Shown piece by piece: positions 25,965-37,740 of a DNA stretch of 64,000 bases (positions within the stretch are counted from its first letter, which is position 1; each line of letters starts with the position of its first letter). The translations under genes and the position numbers were made by a program. Under the pieces are notes generated by a model. That model saw nothing but the letters and a program-made list of their open reading frames with translations. It was not told the DNA's origin and did not search any database. This DNA comes from Zygnema circumcarinatum (Eukaryota; Streptophyta; Zygnematophyceae; Zygnematales; Zygnemataceae). The stretch lies in assembly GCA_037447605.1 (NCBI GenBank), contig CM074807.1:1209995-1273994 (forward strand). The letters run 5' to 3'.

Positions 25965-28900
25965 ATGGCGGGGGAGTATACAGGGAAGGACAGCGGGGGT
26001 GAGGAGCAGGAGTGGGACGGGGGAACCGGCATGGCGGAAGGGGGGGGGGAGCAGGAGGTCATGCGGAAGCTGCGCAAGATAACGTTCATTCAGAGGGGTG
26101 AGGACGACGAGGCAGAGGTCGAGCAGGTGCGGATGGAGCTCGACCGGGAGTGCAGCCGCGGGCGGTTGGTCGGACAGGGCAGCAGCGAGGAGGAGCTGGC
26201 GGAGGAGGACGTGGCGGAGGAGGCGGAGGGGGGGGATGCGGACGGTGGGGCGCGGTGGGAGAGCTTCCTGCCGCAGAGGCACCTGCGCGTGCTGCTCGCT
26301 GAGGACGACGACTCCACGCGCCACGTGGTGGGCGCGCTGCTGCGCAACTGCAGCTATGAAGGTGCGCCTCCGCTTGCAGCCGGGTGAAGGGAGGGAGAGG
26401 GGGATGGGGATGGGGATGGGGGAGTTTTTGTTCGGATGTTGGGGAAGGGGGCGGGGGGTGGGAAGGTGGGTTTGTTTACTTGCGTTTGTCGCGTGGAGAG
26501 ATGAAAGATAGAAGGGTAGTGGGGATTGTATCAGGCGCTGGTAGGAACGGAGAAGCTGGGGGTGGAGGGGGAGGGGAGTGGAAATTCTGTGAAGGAAGTA
26601 GGCTTGAGGTGATAGGAGGCGGGGGAATGGAGCCAATGGGAAAGGGCTGCAGGGGAGGAGGAGGAGGCAGGAATGAGGGAAGGGAGGAGGGAGGAGAAGG
26701 AGGTGGAGCCTCTGGTTTAGAGATGTGTACACGCCCTGAATGAGGAAGTAATAGTGGAAGAGTGGACTGGAAAAGCCGCCCCCTTTGAGAAGAAATAGTG
26801 CTTTGGGTCGACTTTTCTGTATGGGTCGGACGTGAGATGCGTCGGAGAAAGCTCTCTAGATATCTGGAGAACACATGTGGCAAGATGTGAGTTATGCGGG
26901 AATGCAGGAGAGGTCTCCTGGAGCATAGTAATAGAGGACTACACATGCTGAAGACAGCCAAGGACTTGGGAACCGGTAATAGCAGCTAGTAGAGGGGTAG
27001 CCGCATAGTAGTTGCTTGCAGGGACCAAAGCAGGAGGAAGCAGCAGTAGAAAGCAGGAGGAGACGCGCTACCTGTAGTGCATAGCTACTTTTCAGCCATA
27101 TTTGGAGGCCTACAGCCACAGACGATAGCTTCCAACTTTGACGAGAATCTGGATATTGGGATTGCAACAAAGCAGGATAGATATGTATAGGATATCAGGT
27201 GCAGGTGTTGCAGGCCGACGACTACCGATGCAGTTAGCGTTACACGTCATTCCGCTTTCCAGCGGAGGAGCTGTTTCTTCTGGAGAGGTGGAATGAGAGC
27301 TGCGTCTGATGAGTTAATCTGACAGAAGATGCTGACATGGTCTCTGCTTTGATGTGAATGTGCAGTTACTCCTGCCTCGAACGGTCTCCATGCATGGGAG
27401 CTTTTGGAATCCGGACATCATCAGTTTGACCTCGTTCTCACCGATGTGGTCATGCCGGGCCTCTCGGGAATAAGCCTTCTCTCGAAGATTATGGCGGAGG
27501 AGTCGCACAAGAGAGTTCCTGTTATCAGTACGTGCAAACCCACCTTTTGGTTTCAGCAAACGCAGGACAGTGAATGGTTCTGTCAGAACTGACAGTCAGG
27601 ATGGTTGCAGAGATGCAGACAGAGCTTGCGGCTGTGATGTGATCGGAGATGTGGGTCTGACTGAATGTGGGCTCTGTTGTGTCTGACGTGCAGTGATGTC
27701 TTCACATGACTCCATGGACATGGTGCTCAAGTGTTTCCAAAAAGGAGCATCTGACTTCCTTGTGAAGCCGGTGCGGAAAAATGAGTTGAAGAATCTCTGG
27801 CAGCATGTCTGGCGAAAGTGCAACAGCGTAAGTCTCTCCTCTTTCCTGTGGCAATGAAGTATCTGCAGAGATAAGATTGAATTTTCCTTCCAATGCGTAG
27901 CACTTGGTGACTGTTGATAAGAGATGTGTGGCAGTATTGACTCGGGGACATTGTGGGCTTTTTCTGCAGTCAAGCGGGAGCGGGAGTGGGAGTGGTAGCC
28001 AAACGGAGAAAGTGAATCGTCCAAAGAGCCATGTGGGGTCCGGAAATGCTTCGGGGAATGGGAGTGCGGACGGAGGGAGGAGTGGGAGTGGGAGTGGGAG
28101 CACCTCTAATGCTCAGGGAGGGAGCGATAACGGTAGCGGAACGCAGGTGGGTTTCCCTTCAGTGGTCATTTTCGTTCGTCCGGCAGCATCTCTATGCCTG
28201 TTTCTTCGTACCGAAAAAGTACTGACGATGAAATGTTTGTTTGCAGATGGATGCTCCGCCATTACAGAAAAGTGATAAGAGGCCGAAATGCCGCAATGAC
28301 GAGGCGACTGCAGGAGACTCCAAGGAACACAAGCACGGTGAGGAGAGAGAGAGGGAGGGAGGGAGGCACTCGGATGTGTGCATGCTGTGGAATGCGAAAT
28401 GGAGAGAGCGAGAGTGTGCGTGTGTGATAGCGAGTGAGAGTGTGAACGAATCTGATTCAGATGAAAATCTCGAATCCTAACGATATTTTGCCGGTTGGTG
28501 TGTGTTCTTTGTTTTCCAGATGTGGCTTTAGGGAAGGGTTTGGAAATGGGTCCCCCTCGGAGCAGAGCAGCAGGCAATCCCACAGAGGAGGAAGAGCAGG
28601 AGGATGGTACACCGGAGGGGCCTTCTTTGTCTCCCTCTCCGTTAGACCGTCCGTTGAGCGATGACGGAGAAGCCATGGAAACCGGGGATACAAGCACTCC
28701 CGAGATTGAAGCATCTCCTCCTCCCGTGGAAGCCATAGATTTGCTCGGGAATGTTGGCAGCCACCACGTGAACTTAGGGAGGGGGAGTGGAGAGGGAGGG
28801 GTGAAGGAAGTGAAGGAGGAGGAGGAGAGCGAGAGGGGAGCGGAGGCAAGGGAGGTATTAATGGATAGGGGAGGGAGCAATAGTCCTAATGCGGAGACGG

Positions 28901-30471
28901 AGACTCTCCCAACGTTGGAGCTCACTCTGAAGAGACCGAGAGAGGAAGAGGGAGATGTGGAGGACAGGAAGGTGCTTAGACAATCAGGAGGCTCCGCCTT
29001 CTCAAGGTAACCATCCAATCTTTGCTCGTTTTCTCCTCTTCCTTTTTCATTGCGAAATGAAAGTTGAACAAGATCGTCGAATTCCCAATACTACTGCTGT
29101 TGATTACTGTGTATTTTTTCTTACTTTTGTACTAAACTCTCTCCCACAGCGTCTCCTTCAGGTACAGCACGAGCGGTCTTGCAGCTGCCCTCCAACAGCA
29201 GCAGCAGCATCTCCCTGTTCCTCACGGTGGCTACTCCATCGCCGCCCCCTTCTCCAAAAGTCCCATCTCTCCTCGCCATGGCTTTGAACGCACGAATGGC
29301 ACAGCTGCGACCAATGAGATCACGACACCTGTCCCTGTAAACCCTCGCCACGTGGCACACAACGCGACGGATCTGAGCACTCCCTCAGGGATGCCGGACT
29401 CCTTCTCCTCTCAGCGAACTCTGCAGGAGGAGGGAGGGGAGAGGAGTGGGAATATGAGGAGTCCTCAACAGGGAGTGGCTATGGGGATGAGGGGGCCGAG
29501 GGGGGTGCTATTTGAGAGGGCAACGCCGACATATGGAAACTATGGAGGTCCTTTCTATGGGGCTGCATGGGGGGGACATAGAGGGGAGTTGGAGGGGTAT
29601 GAGAGAGCGGGAGGAGGAGGGTATGGAGAGAGTGGTTTCAGTGAGTCTCCGAGAGTGGCGAGACCGCACCCACATCATCATCATCATCAACAACATCATC
29701 ACCAGTCGCAACATCACCAGGCTATGCATCATCAGTCGCAGGGTGGTGCAGGGACTCCTTTGCAGCAGCAGAATGGAATTGGGAGTTCTGTAGAGGGGGG
29801 AGTTGTCTCTAATATGGAAGCTGCTGCTGTTCCGGATAGCGGAGTGAAGGGTAGTGGCAGCCATGGATCACTGCATGGAAGCAATGGTAACCAGGGGAGT
29901 GGAGGGAGCGGAATTGGAGGAGTGGGGAATGGAAGTATTGTGAATGCTTCAAGTGGGAATGGGAGTGCTTCAGGGAGCAACAATGGGAGTAACGGACACA
30001 AGGGGAATGGGAACAGTAATGGACAGAGTGGGCAAATGCCGACTGCCATGGCGGTGGATGGAGAGGGGGGAGAGGCAGGAAACAACGGGAGCAGCGGAGT
30101 GGACAACGGGATGAGCAAGGGAGGCACGGGGGGAGGGAGTGGAAACGGAGTGGTAGTGGTGGGACCCACTCAGAACCGCTCTGCGAGGAGAGAGGCGGCA
30201 CTGAATAAGTTCCGGCAGAAGCGCAAGGAGAGATGCTTCGAGAAGAAGGTAAGAAGATTAATGCAATTTGTAGTCCTTTTCGCTTGTCAGCCACACGCGT
30301 ACCTTCTGTTCTGCAGTCGTTATTGCAACTTCACTAACTTGAATCTGTGGTGTAATGTTTTCCTTTACGCAGGTTCGATATCAGAGTCGAAAGAGGCTGG
30401 CAGAGCAGCGACCTCGTGTGAGGGGACAGTTTGTGCGGCAGACTGCCCTCGTCAATGTGGATGCGGAGTGA
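25965..30471 (+). CDS. Pseudo-response regulator, PRR3/7-type clock protein
   Basis: Eight exons in phase: 25965-26361, 27366-27527, 27694-27827, 27970-28146, 28247-28337, 28520-29006, 29150-30248, 30373-30471; 881 aa. A receiver domain spans 107-230 with the acidic pair D114/D115, Asp159 ([10 protein letters not shown]) and Lys211 (FLVKPVRKN). A Gly/Ser-rich linker follows, then an LELTLKR motif at about 453-459 like the EAR repression motif of PRR5/7/9, and His-, Gln- and Gly/Asn/Ser-rich stretches. The C-terminal CCT domain ([32 protein letters not shown]) is split by the last intron. PRRs are nuclear repressors in the circadian clock. Flowering-plant PRRs have Glu at the phospho-acceptor; here it is Asp. 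Start 25965 was chosen for its AGCCATGGCG context; an in-frame Met exists at 25800. Confidence 0.95.
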
Positions 30472-31204
30472 TGGGGACATCGGCGATGGCCATGATGCCA
30501 TGCCATGCGGCGGAGGGGGGGTGGGGTCTGAGCATGATGCCGGGACGCATCTCATGTCACGTTGTGCATAGTTTTCCTTTTTTCCAGTTCTTGGCGGAGG
30601 GCGGGATGCGGCTGGAAAGCAGCTCACTTCGCTCGAAATGGAGGCCGACATCTCCTGAACGGGTGGCTGTTGTTGTCGAGTTTGGCAATTTTTAGGAAGA
30701 GTAGGGTAGGAGATAATAGAACTGTGTATCTTACGGAATGCTTCAAAGACCAAACATTGTTTGAGACAGTGACAGAATAAGGTGGGATAAAATCCTTAAC
30801 TCAGTCAAAAAAAGAGGTAGGCCCTGCTGGGCGGCTGTCTTCCAGTTTTGTGACGTACTTGGTAAAATATTGTGCAGAGAATGCTCTCCACTTGTAATCA
30901 TGCGAAGGGGGGGGGAAGGGGAGGGACGGAAGGGGGAAGAGTTAGCAATAGTAGGACGGTACATTGTGCAAAATTGCTGAAATTTTGGACCTGGATCCAT
31001 CTTCGTAAAGTTTTTGGCAATGTTTGTTTAAACACAGTGTGGATGTTTTGAAAATTGTGTAAATCTATCTGGACTGATTGCACCTTGAAGGCGAAAGCGG
31101 AAGGCAAATGCTTAGAGTTGACAAATCTCAGTTAAAGAACATTCGTTAACTTCAACAATGCCCCATAGCAGCCGCAGCTGCATTAACGTGGGCAGGCCAA
31201 ACTA

Positions 31205-31290
31205 GACCCTACACCCTAAACCCTACACCCTGAACCCTACACCCTGAATCCTGAAAACCCTAAAACTCTGAACCCTAAGGGTCCTACTAA
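31205..31290 (-). repeat. Degenerate telomere-like (CCCTAAA)n block
   Basis: CCCTACA, CCCTAAA and CCCTGAA units repeat over about 85 bp between two convergent genes. Confidence 0.75.
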
Positions 31291-31529
31291 CCCTGTCCTG
31301 GAAATCCATTGCAATTCTAAATATTTTGAAGCTTGGTGTTCACAGCAGTTGGGACCCTCACGAGGCTCAAACCTTCGGAGATCGGGTCCACCTTTCTCGA
31401 GTGTCCACCTTTCTTTCTATACAATCCATGTAGGATTGCAGCTTGCAGAGGCTGTTGCAACGGCGGAGAGTGCTATTCACCCATGCGTCCATCTTATTCC
31501 TGTTCCGATGTCCCTGACGACTTCCCACG

Positions 31530-31772
31530 GTATAGAGAGAGAGGAAAACGAGAGAGTGAGAGAGATCGTGAGAGGGGGAGGAGGAAGGTGGGAGGGGGAG
31601 GGGGAGGGGGAAAGGGGGGAGGGATAGGGGGGAGGAGGAGAGGGAGGGGGGAGGGAGGGGAGGCGGGGGGGTGTGAGAGGGGGAAGGGGGGAGAAAGGTA
31701 GAGAGGGAGAGGGAGAGTGAGAGGGGGAGAGAGGAAGAGAGGGAGAGAGGGAGAGAGAGGGCGAGAGAGAGA
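31530..31772. repeat. GA-rich low-complexity tract
   Basis: About 240 bp of GGGA/GAGA units, purine on the + strand, lie just beyond the inferred last exon of the GT92 gene. Antisense Ser/Pro/Leu ORFs over it are artefacts. Confidence 0.9.
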
Positions 31773-31847
31773 CACCAGTGACGAGAATATTGGAAGCTGC
31801 CGCTCTTGCCATATTGCTGAGGATATTGATGTGACCTTGTTTCCTTC

Positions 31848-33885
31848 TCACCGATTTCTGCTAGCAGCCTCTTCCTTCCAAGCCCTCTCCACGCAGTCCT
31901 GCAGCAATGAGGCGAATTTCCTGTCATATGTGACCCCATGGAGGCTCCGCGCTACGTCCACACAAGGTGAAGGGCCCATTGTGCCAACAACTTGGGGCAA
32001 AGAGATCTATCATGTCCTAACTGACGCTAAGTTGCAGGGTTGTTGTCCACAGCAGCAAGCATAGTACTGTCCCAAATTGTACATTGTGATCCAACGTATT
32101 CAAAAACGATGAGGCAATGTGACTTGCCGCACATAAATCACTGACACCTTCCATCATCTGAGTTTCAATGCGGCTTAGAGTTTGTACTATCCCGGCCCTC
32201 ATGAATCCTTTCATGCTCACCTTGGGACTTCCAAGGGGACAACGCTTCACAAGTCGAAAGAGAGGTAAAAGATGATCGTTGAAAACGTGTGTGGTGCGGT
32301 TAAAGTCGTCCTTCACAAGGTCCGTGCAGATCTGCGTCTCCACTCGATCGGCTCCCAACCCTCGGAAATGATGATGCCGGACCTCCGTGAGAACATTAAG
32401 ATTCTTTCCAAACGGACTGTCGAAAAACTCGTGAGTGCTCGCAAAGTCGACCTGCATTCCCACAACACAAAGTAGAAAATTCAACAGATAATCCAACCCT
32501 TTTTTTTTTTTGGTCTCTGCAGTCAGAAGACCCCCCATGGCATTGCACATTTCCACACCTTCCGAGGGTTTGCAAAGTATTTCCGGTGACCCCAAAACTG
32601 GAGACAGAGGGCCGAGTCCGGGTATGCAGCGGGTAGCAAGCAGCTCGGCTCTCTCTCTCTCAGACGCGCTCTCTCTGCCATGAAGTCTCCCTCCCTCTTC
32701 TCCGTACAGCGCTGCATGTCCCATGCGTATGAGCCATGCGTCAGCCATGGGGTCTCCGCATACTCGGCCAGAATGCCCTGGAGAGTATTGGGAGGAACAA
32801 GCTCAAGGTACCTGCGGGAGAGGGGGAAAGAGAGAGGGGGAGAGGGAGAGAGAGAGTGGGGGAGAGGGAAAGAGAGAGAGGGGAAGAGGGAGAGAGAGAG
32901 AGGGGGAGCGCGAGAGTGAGGAAAGAGGCACATCGAAATTGGTGTGAAATGCAAAGTTCATGAAATAACACCGGAAATGTGATGTGGAATTATTCCGTCT
33001 ATGGCTGCTTAAGGCTGCAATGAGAAAGTGTATTTGGGAGGATTTTATTTACTCGTCGACATCGGCCATAGCGACCCATTTGGCTTCCATTCGAGAGCGG
33101 TGGAGACAATCGGCAATGGCCAATGGCTGCTCACTTCCCCCCACTCGCCCCCCGGAACAACAAAAAGGGACTCAATCGAAAGGGACAAGCGAAGCAAGGT
33201 AGATATTTCCCTCCTTCTCTAATTCTCTTTCTCAACTATGATAACCCTCTTCATTCAAAAAACGAGTGCTGGCAGGTAGGCAGACCTCACCTGACCCCAC
33301 TGCTTAATGCCATAAATCAAGACTTCGCGCATGTCAGTGATTGTGACCAGATTCGCGTTCTTGTAAGGCTCAAGCATTGCTAGAAAAGCCGCATCTATTG
33401 CTCCTGCGTTGTACATGTAAAAGTGGTCCACATTGTATAAGACCCGGTGAAACTCCATCCACTCCTTCACCTGAACATCAATAATAGCTCGAAAGCCCCG
33501 TTACTTTGAAATGCCTGCTTGAGCGAAGGCAATTTTCACAAAAGGGACGAGCTCTAAGTCTCCTTTTAGAAAGGAACACGAAATTGCAGGCAGTGCGGTT
33601 CACCTCTCCGGGAACCATAATGTCGTGATAAGAAGAGGCGCAGTATGCCAATTGGTATTTGAACTGATCAGTGGGAGGCGAGAGGATGTGGGTCTGCATA
33701 ACATTGCCCTTTTGCATGTTATCTACTGGGGATTAAAGAAGATGATTCCACTATAACAGAACAGGGAAAGCGTGCAGACACATTAAGACTGGAAGTAAAA
33801 CTAAAGAAATTGTGGAAGGTAGAGAGTTGACGACAATCACAGCTCTGCCGAATGTATACATAGAGAGAGAGAAAGAGAGAAAGAA

Positions 33886-33923
<38 letters not shown>

Positions 33924-36116
33924 GGGGCGTGGTGTGGGAGAGACAAGGAACGGAGGAGACAGAAAAAGCGAAAGGAGGCCGAGGCAAGAGCGCCCGCGGA
34001 AAGCGCGAGAGAGGATGGCCATAACGAGAGAGAGAGACATAGAGGGGGGGACAGGAAGCGAGAACGGGGGGGGGCTGAAGCACTTCACCTGGTTTGCATC
34101 TTCCCGATACATAACAAAGCGTTCAAAGTCCACACTCCCTTCCAACCAGCCTCCCGTGTCCGCCGTGTCCCCCTCCAGGACGCAGAGCAGCACAATGCCC
34201 TCGTACTGCAGCTCCCTCCCGCCCCTCCTTAGAGTGCAGTGAGTGGGGGCGGAGCGAGGGAGGGAGGGCGAGCTCTCCCTCCCGCCCCTCCTTAGAGAGC
34301 AGTGAGACGGGCCAAGGCGAGGGGGAGAGAGCGGGCTCTCCCTCCCCCCCCTTCCTTAGAGTGCAGTGAGAGGGGGCGGGGCGAGGGAGGGAGGGCGAGC
34401 TCTCCCTCCCGCCGCGTGGCACATACCCATTGGCCAAAGATAGCGCTTTCGGAAAGCGGGCCTTCATATGCAGCTGTGAGCGTGCCAGCTGTCGTGCTGC
34501 CATTGGTCGCATGCCACGTGCAGCCCTGCAGTTGCCTCGTGGTTCGGTGCGCCGCCCCGGCCAATCCCGTTCCTGAAAAGGTCCTCCTTCCGGTGCGGTA
34601 TGCACTGCACCAATTTAGGCCCATTTCCAGGAGGAGGGATTCTTCAGATGGAAATTTCCGGCCTTCACAGTATTGAGAGACTGCATGCAATTGGACCACG
34701 ACGGAAGGAAAGGCTATGCAAAGGTCAGTCAAGCTTAGTCAGTCATGAGGCTATGTCAGAATGTCTGGAGATTTGAAAGCATTTCACCTGAATTGAATGA
34801 AGCTGCGCATTCCGTGAGCCTTGAATGTGTGCTGCTGCCAAACTGACGGCGGCTCCGCGGGAATCCATCGCGGGACAAAGGGCCTTAAGCTGCTGTTCGC
34901 TTTTCCAATCAAGTCCTACCACATACAGCAACAAGAAAGAGAAGAAATTGATTAAAAATCGCTACATCTGAAGAATCTCCCCGGAAATACCCCCTAATAT
35001 AAAGTTCATCCCTACATCTGTGCATTTCTTTTCACCTGCATTGCTTGTTGCACCTCTGGCAGCTCACTCAAGGACTTAAGCCGAGGAGGGTCCGACGATT
35101 CTGCGCGTGTAAGCTGCTTTATCTTCCGCACAAACTTCCGAATCTTGATTTCCCCCTCCAGTCGTGTAGCATTCGCTGCTTCTAGCCGAGTGCTCATCGC
35201 CTGCAATTCCTCCTCCAGCTTTGCATTCCGCATCTTCTGCGATTCATACTTTGCTTCCCAGTCAGCCAGTTGGCCCGCGAGATCTGCTCTGCCCTCTTCC
35301 AGCTGCTTCGTCTGAAGCTGCAGCGCTGAAATAGTGGCTTCCTGATCAGCGATTTCTTTGGCTGAATCTGCTCGCCAAAAGGATCCCTGCCGAAGGAAAC
35401 GAGCCCAAACAAAGCTTTTCTAAACTTCGTCAAAGGGGCCTTGAGAGCAGGCTATGCAGCAGACGAGGTTGGGACTCTGAAAGGCTAGCAACATGAATGG
35501 ATGGGAGTAGTTTTCGCTCCATTTCGGTTAAAAAAATGGACCAGGTCAGAGCAATGCTCAGTTCCCAAGCACAGTATAGCCTCCCAGTAATGCTCCCAGC
35601 TTCAACAGCTTATCATTTTTTGCACACCAAACGTCATAGTAGTTGTTTTTATGACATAATCATTATGGTTAGTCGATGTTCATAACAGAAGCGACCGTAA
35701 GTTTGAAGGACCTGTCGAGAAGGACACTCACGTTCAAAATAACGCGGGGCCTACGGATTATGCTGAAACAATATCCAGTCAAAGTACCAACCGGTAACTC
35801 ACAGCAACCAAGGACTTACTTTGTCACTCTGACTTAACACAGATGTATTAATTAATTACTATGCAATACTATTCACCAAGTGCACGCTTGTGCAAGAGAC
35901 TGAAACATTAATTTAGTCAGCCAAATGAAAGAGTCCATACTTAAGTTCATACTAAAAAGTGCACGTAGTCGTGTATGCTCGAGTGACAGCAAGTTGAAGT
36001 ATTGGAGCAGGGAGCTGCGAGAATGTCCAGCTAGGACGGGTGCGCATGCGTACCTGTATAATCAGCAGACACAGAGCGAATAGAAGTAGCCCTGCAGTCC
36101 GAGTCTGAACCCCATC
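31848..36116 (-). CDS. GT92 glycosyltransferase, GALS-like (galactan synthase family)
   Basis: Exons, 5' to 3': 36116-36054, 35386-35036, 34915-34788, 34604-34427, 34205-34089, 33693-33604, 33470-33291, 33126-33053, 32811-32532, 32451-32221, 31898-31848. All joins are in phase, about 580 aa. Exon 36116-36054 encodes a membrane anchor (GLLLFALCLLII); the start codon upstream is not resolved. A roughly 110-residue coiled-coil stem follows. Domain motifs run in family order: FIQF-SAYR, CTWHATNGS, KYQLAYCASSYHD, KEWMEFHRVLYNVDHF, PLAIADCLHRSRM, the DxD-type ADVDEYL, PPNTLQGIL, GHRKYFANPRKVW and VRHHHF. GALS enzymes add beta-1,4-galactose to pectic galactan in the Golgi. The donor at 32532 (GGG|GTCTTC) and the last exon are the weakest parts. 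Confidence 0.82.
32816..32925. repeat. GA-rich tract in a GT92 intron
   Basis: GGGAGA/GAGAGA units directly precede (in transcript sense, CT-rich) the acceptor of the exon starting at 32811. On the transcribed strand the tract forms an extended polypyrimidine run. Confidence 0.85.
33860..33932. repeat. GAGA/GAAA microsatellite in a GT92 intron
   Basis: A nearly pure GA repeat with AAAG interruptions, in the intron between exons 34089 and 33693. Confidence 0.9.
34208..34412. repeat. Three-copy ~63-bp tandem repeat in a GT92 intron
   Basis: The unit starts CTCTCCCTCCCGCCCC, contains TCCTTAGAG(T/A)GCAGTGAG and ends GAGGGAGGGAGGGC. Copies begin near 34208, 34270 and 34335, with a partial fourth at 34397. 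It fills almost the whole 221-bp intron between the exons ending at 34427 and starting at 34205. Confidence 0.85.
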
Positions 36117-37740
36117 CTTTACCAATATAAAAAATGGGCACTTGCTTTTTTTTGCAAAGAAAAAAGGAGGGTGAAGGAGTGAGTGGAAGAAGAGTTTCCC
36201 AATCCTAAAGCTGTATTATATGAACTTCCTATCCTGAACTACAGTGTTTTCAGAGCTTTGTGTCTTCGCCTGGATCAGTTCGGCCAAGCTAAGAAATTTG
36301 GGAATTGAACCAGAAGGAACCAAAAACGGCGTGAAATTCTCAAGTATGCAGTGTCCTAGCCGATAGCTTATAAATAGGCGGACTGACTGGCATGCTGCAG
36401 GGAGGGGCAAAAGCAATGAGCGCTTGCAAAATCACGAGGAAAAATGAGAAAATAAGAAGGCTGTTAGGCTTTGTTGTAGGCTGCATTCAAAACAGAATTT
36501 GTTTCATTTATTAGTCCCACGGCAAGAACAAAAAAAATCCGTATTTGAAATGCCTTGTATTGCACAACACTTGCAGTACCATGAGCTTCGTCCAAGACAG
36601 AGGCACGCAGTGCCCAAAAAGTGAAGGAAAAGCCAGCCCTTGCCGGATCCTGTTCGAAGATCCATCAAATTGCTCATCTACGTGCATGGCATCTCCGTCA
36701 CGCTGCCAGCTGCCAGGGCGCTCGACGGCATTTGCTCCCAGCATACTCATGAGCACCTGTCTTTCACACCCTCCCTCCCTCTGTCCTGCTGCGCCTCTGT
36801 CCTCGCCACTCAAGCTTTCCTGCTACAGGTACGCCTCCACAACTTGAGCTCCAAGAAAAGCCATGCCAGTGAAGGTACGGGAGGAGAGAGTGCGAGAGAG
36901 GGAGAGGGAGAGGGAGAGAGTGAGAGCGAGGGGGAGGGGGAGGGGGAGGGGGAGGGGGAGGGAAGGCAAGCAAGTCCACGTGGCAATCAGTTATCCACGT
37001 GGCGCGCGCTGACTTTCTCTGCCGCTGCCGCGTTTGCCCCAATATGTACAGGTCATGACGTCAGCGGCAGGCTGACGCAGGACCACGCTACCAAGCGGTT
37101 GCAAACGGAAAAGGATGGTGGTACCGTCAGGAGCGGACGACCTCCGGCGAGGAAAAGCGGTCGACGGACGGCGCATGTGACTTTCGCGGACTTCTACCAA
37201 TGGCTCGCGGACAAGGCCGTACGATGTGGAGGTGTTATAGATGACGTCACCACTCGGTTGTACAAGGAACCCGCGCAGCTCGTTCCGGTTGTTTGAAACA
37301 GCGGTCACGGTCACGTACGTCGACGTCTCGTAGTAGGGTTGGGGGCACATGGAGGCACGAACTGGGCCGGGCCCGTGCCCCCAACCCTCCCTCCCTCCCT
37401 CCGGCAGCGGCAAGGCGAGGCGAGGCGAGGCGGCATCCGCCGCTCAAAACGTGAACCGGAGGGAGGGGACTGCTTCAACCGACACGAATGGAAAGGTACG
37501 ACGTAAAGTGTACGATCGCACATTTTCTCGTATTCTAGCAGGAGAAAGTGAAAAAACGTACATAATCTGTCTTATGTACGGCGTATGGCATGTTAAGTAG
37601 CAGGACCTCTCGCCGGAGAGCGGACCCCAACGTCTCCTGTTCCGTACGGCCCGCGCAAATTTGAACTTGCGAGGGAGGGAGGGAGGGGGAGGGGGAGGGG
37701 GAGGGCGAGGGGAGGAGCTCTGCAGCGCCACCTGGCGGCC
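36117..37740. promoter_or_regulatory. Divergent upstream region of the GT92 and SMC4 genes
   Basis: This interval probably contains the unresolved 5' exon of the GT92 gene and the SMC4 promoter. It holds a (GGGAGA)n run at 36886-36966, two perfect G-boxes (CCACGTGGC at 36976-36984 and 36995-37003), CCGTACGA/CCGTACGG at about 37217 and 37640, and another GGGAGG run at 37670-37705 just before the SMC4 start. An ORF at 36640-37296 has no known domain. Confidence 0.45.

Larger units (their letters stand above)
30472..31847. other. Convergent intergenic region between PRR and GT92 genes
   Basis: The PRR 3' flank is followed by telomere-like CCCTACACCCTAAACCC units at 31205-31285 and a GA-rich tract from 31530. 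No gene is supported. Confidence 0.5.

Noticed and set aside
29352-30695. Independent 447-codon ORF
   Set aside because: It begins at a GTG inside PRR exon 7 and runs past the splice donor at 30248; it is part of the PRR gene.
36511-36813. Minus ORF with an early Met, considered as the first exon of the GT92 gene
   Set aside because: No in-phase donor was found that joins it to the membrane-anchor exon at 36116, so the start of the GT92 gene was left open.
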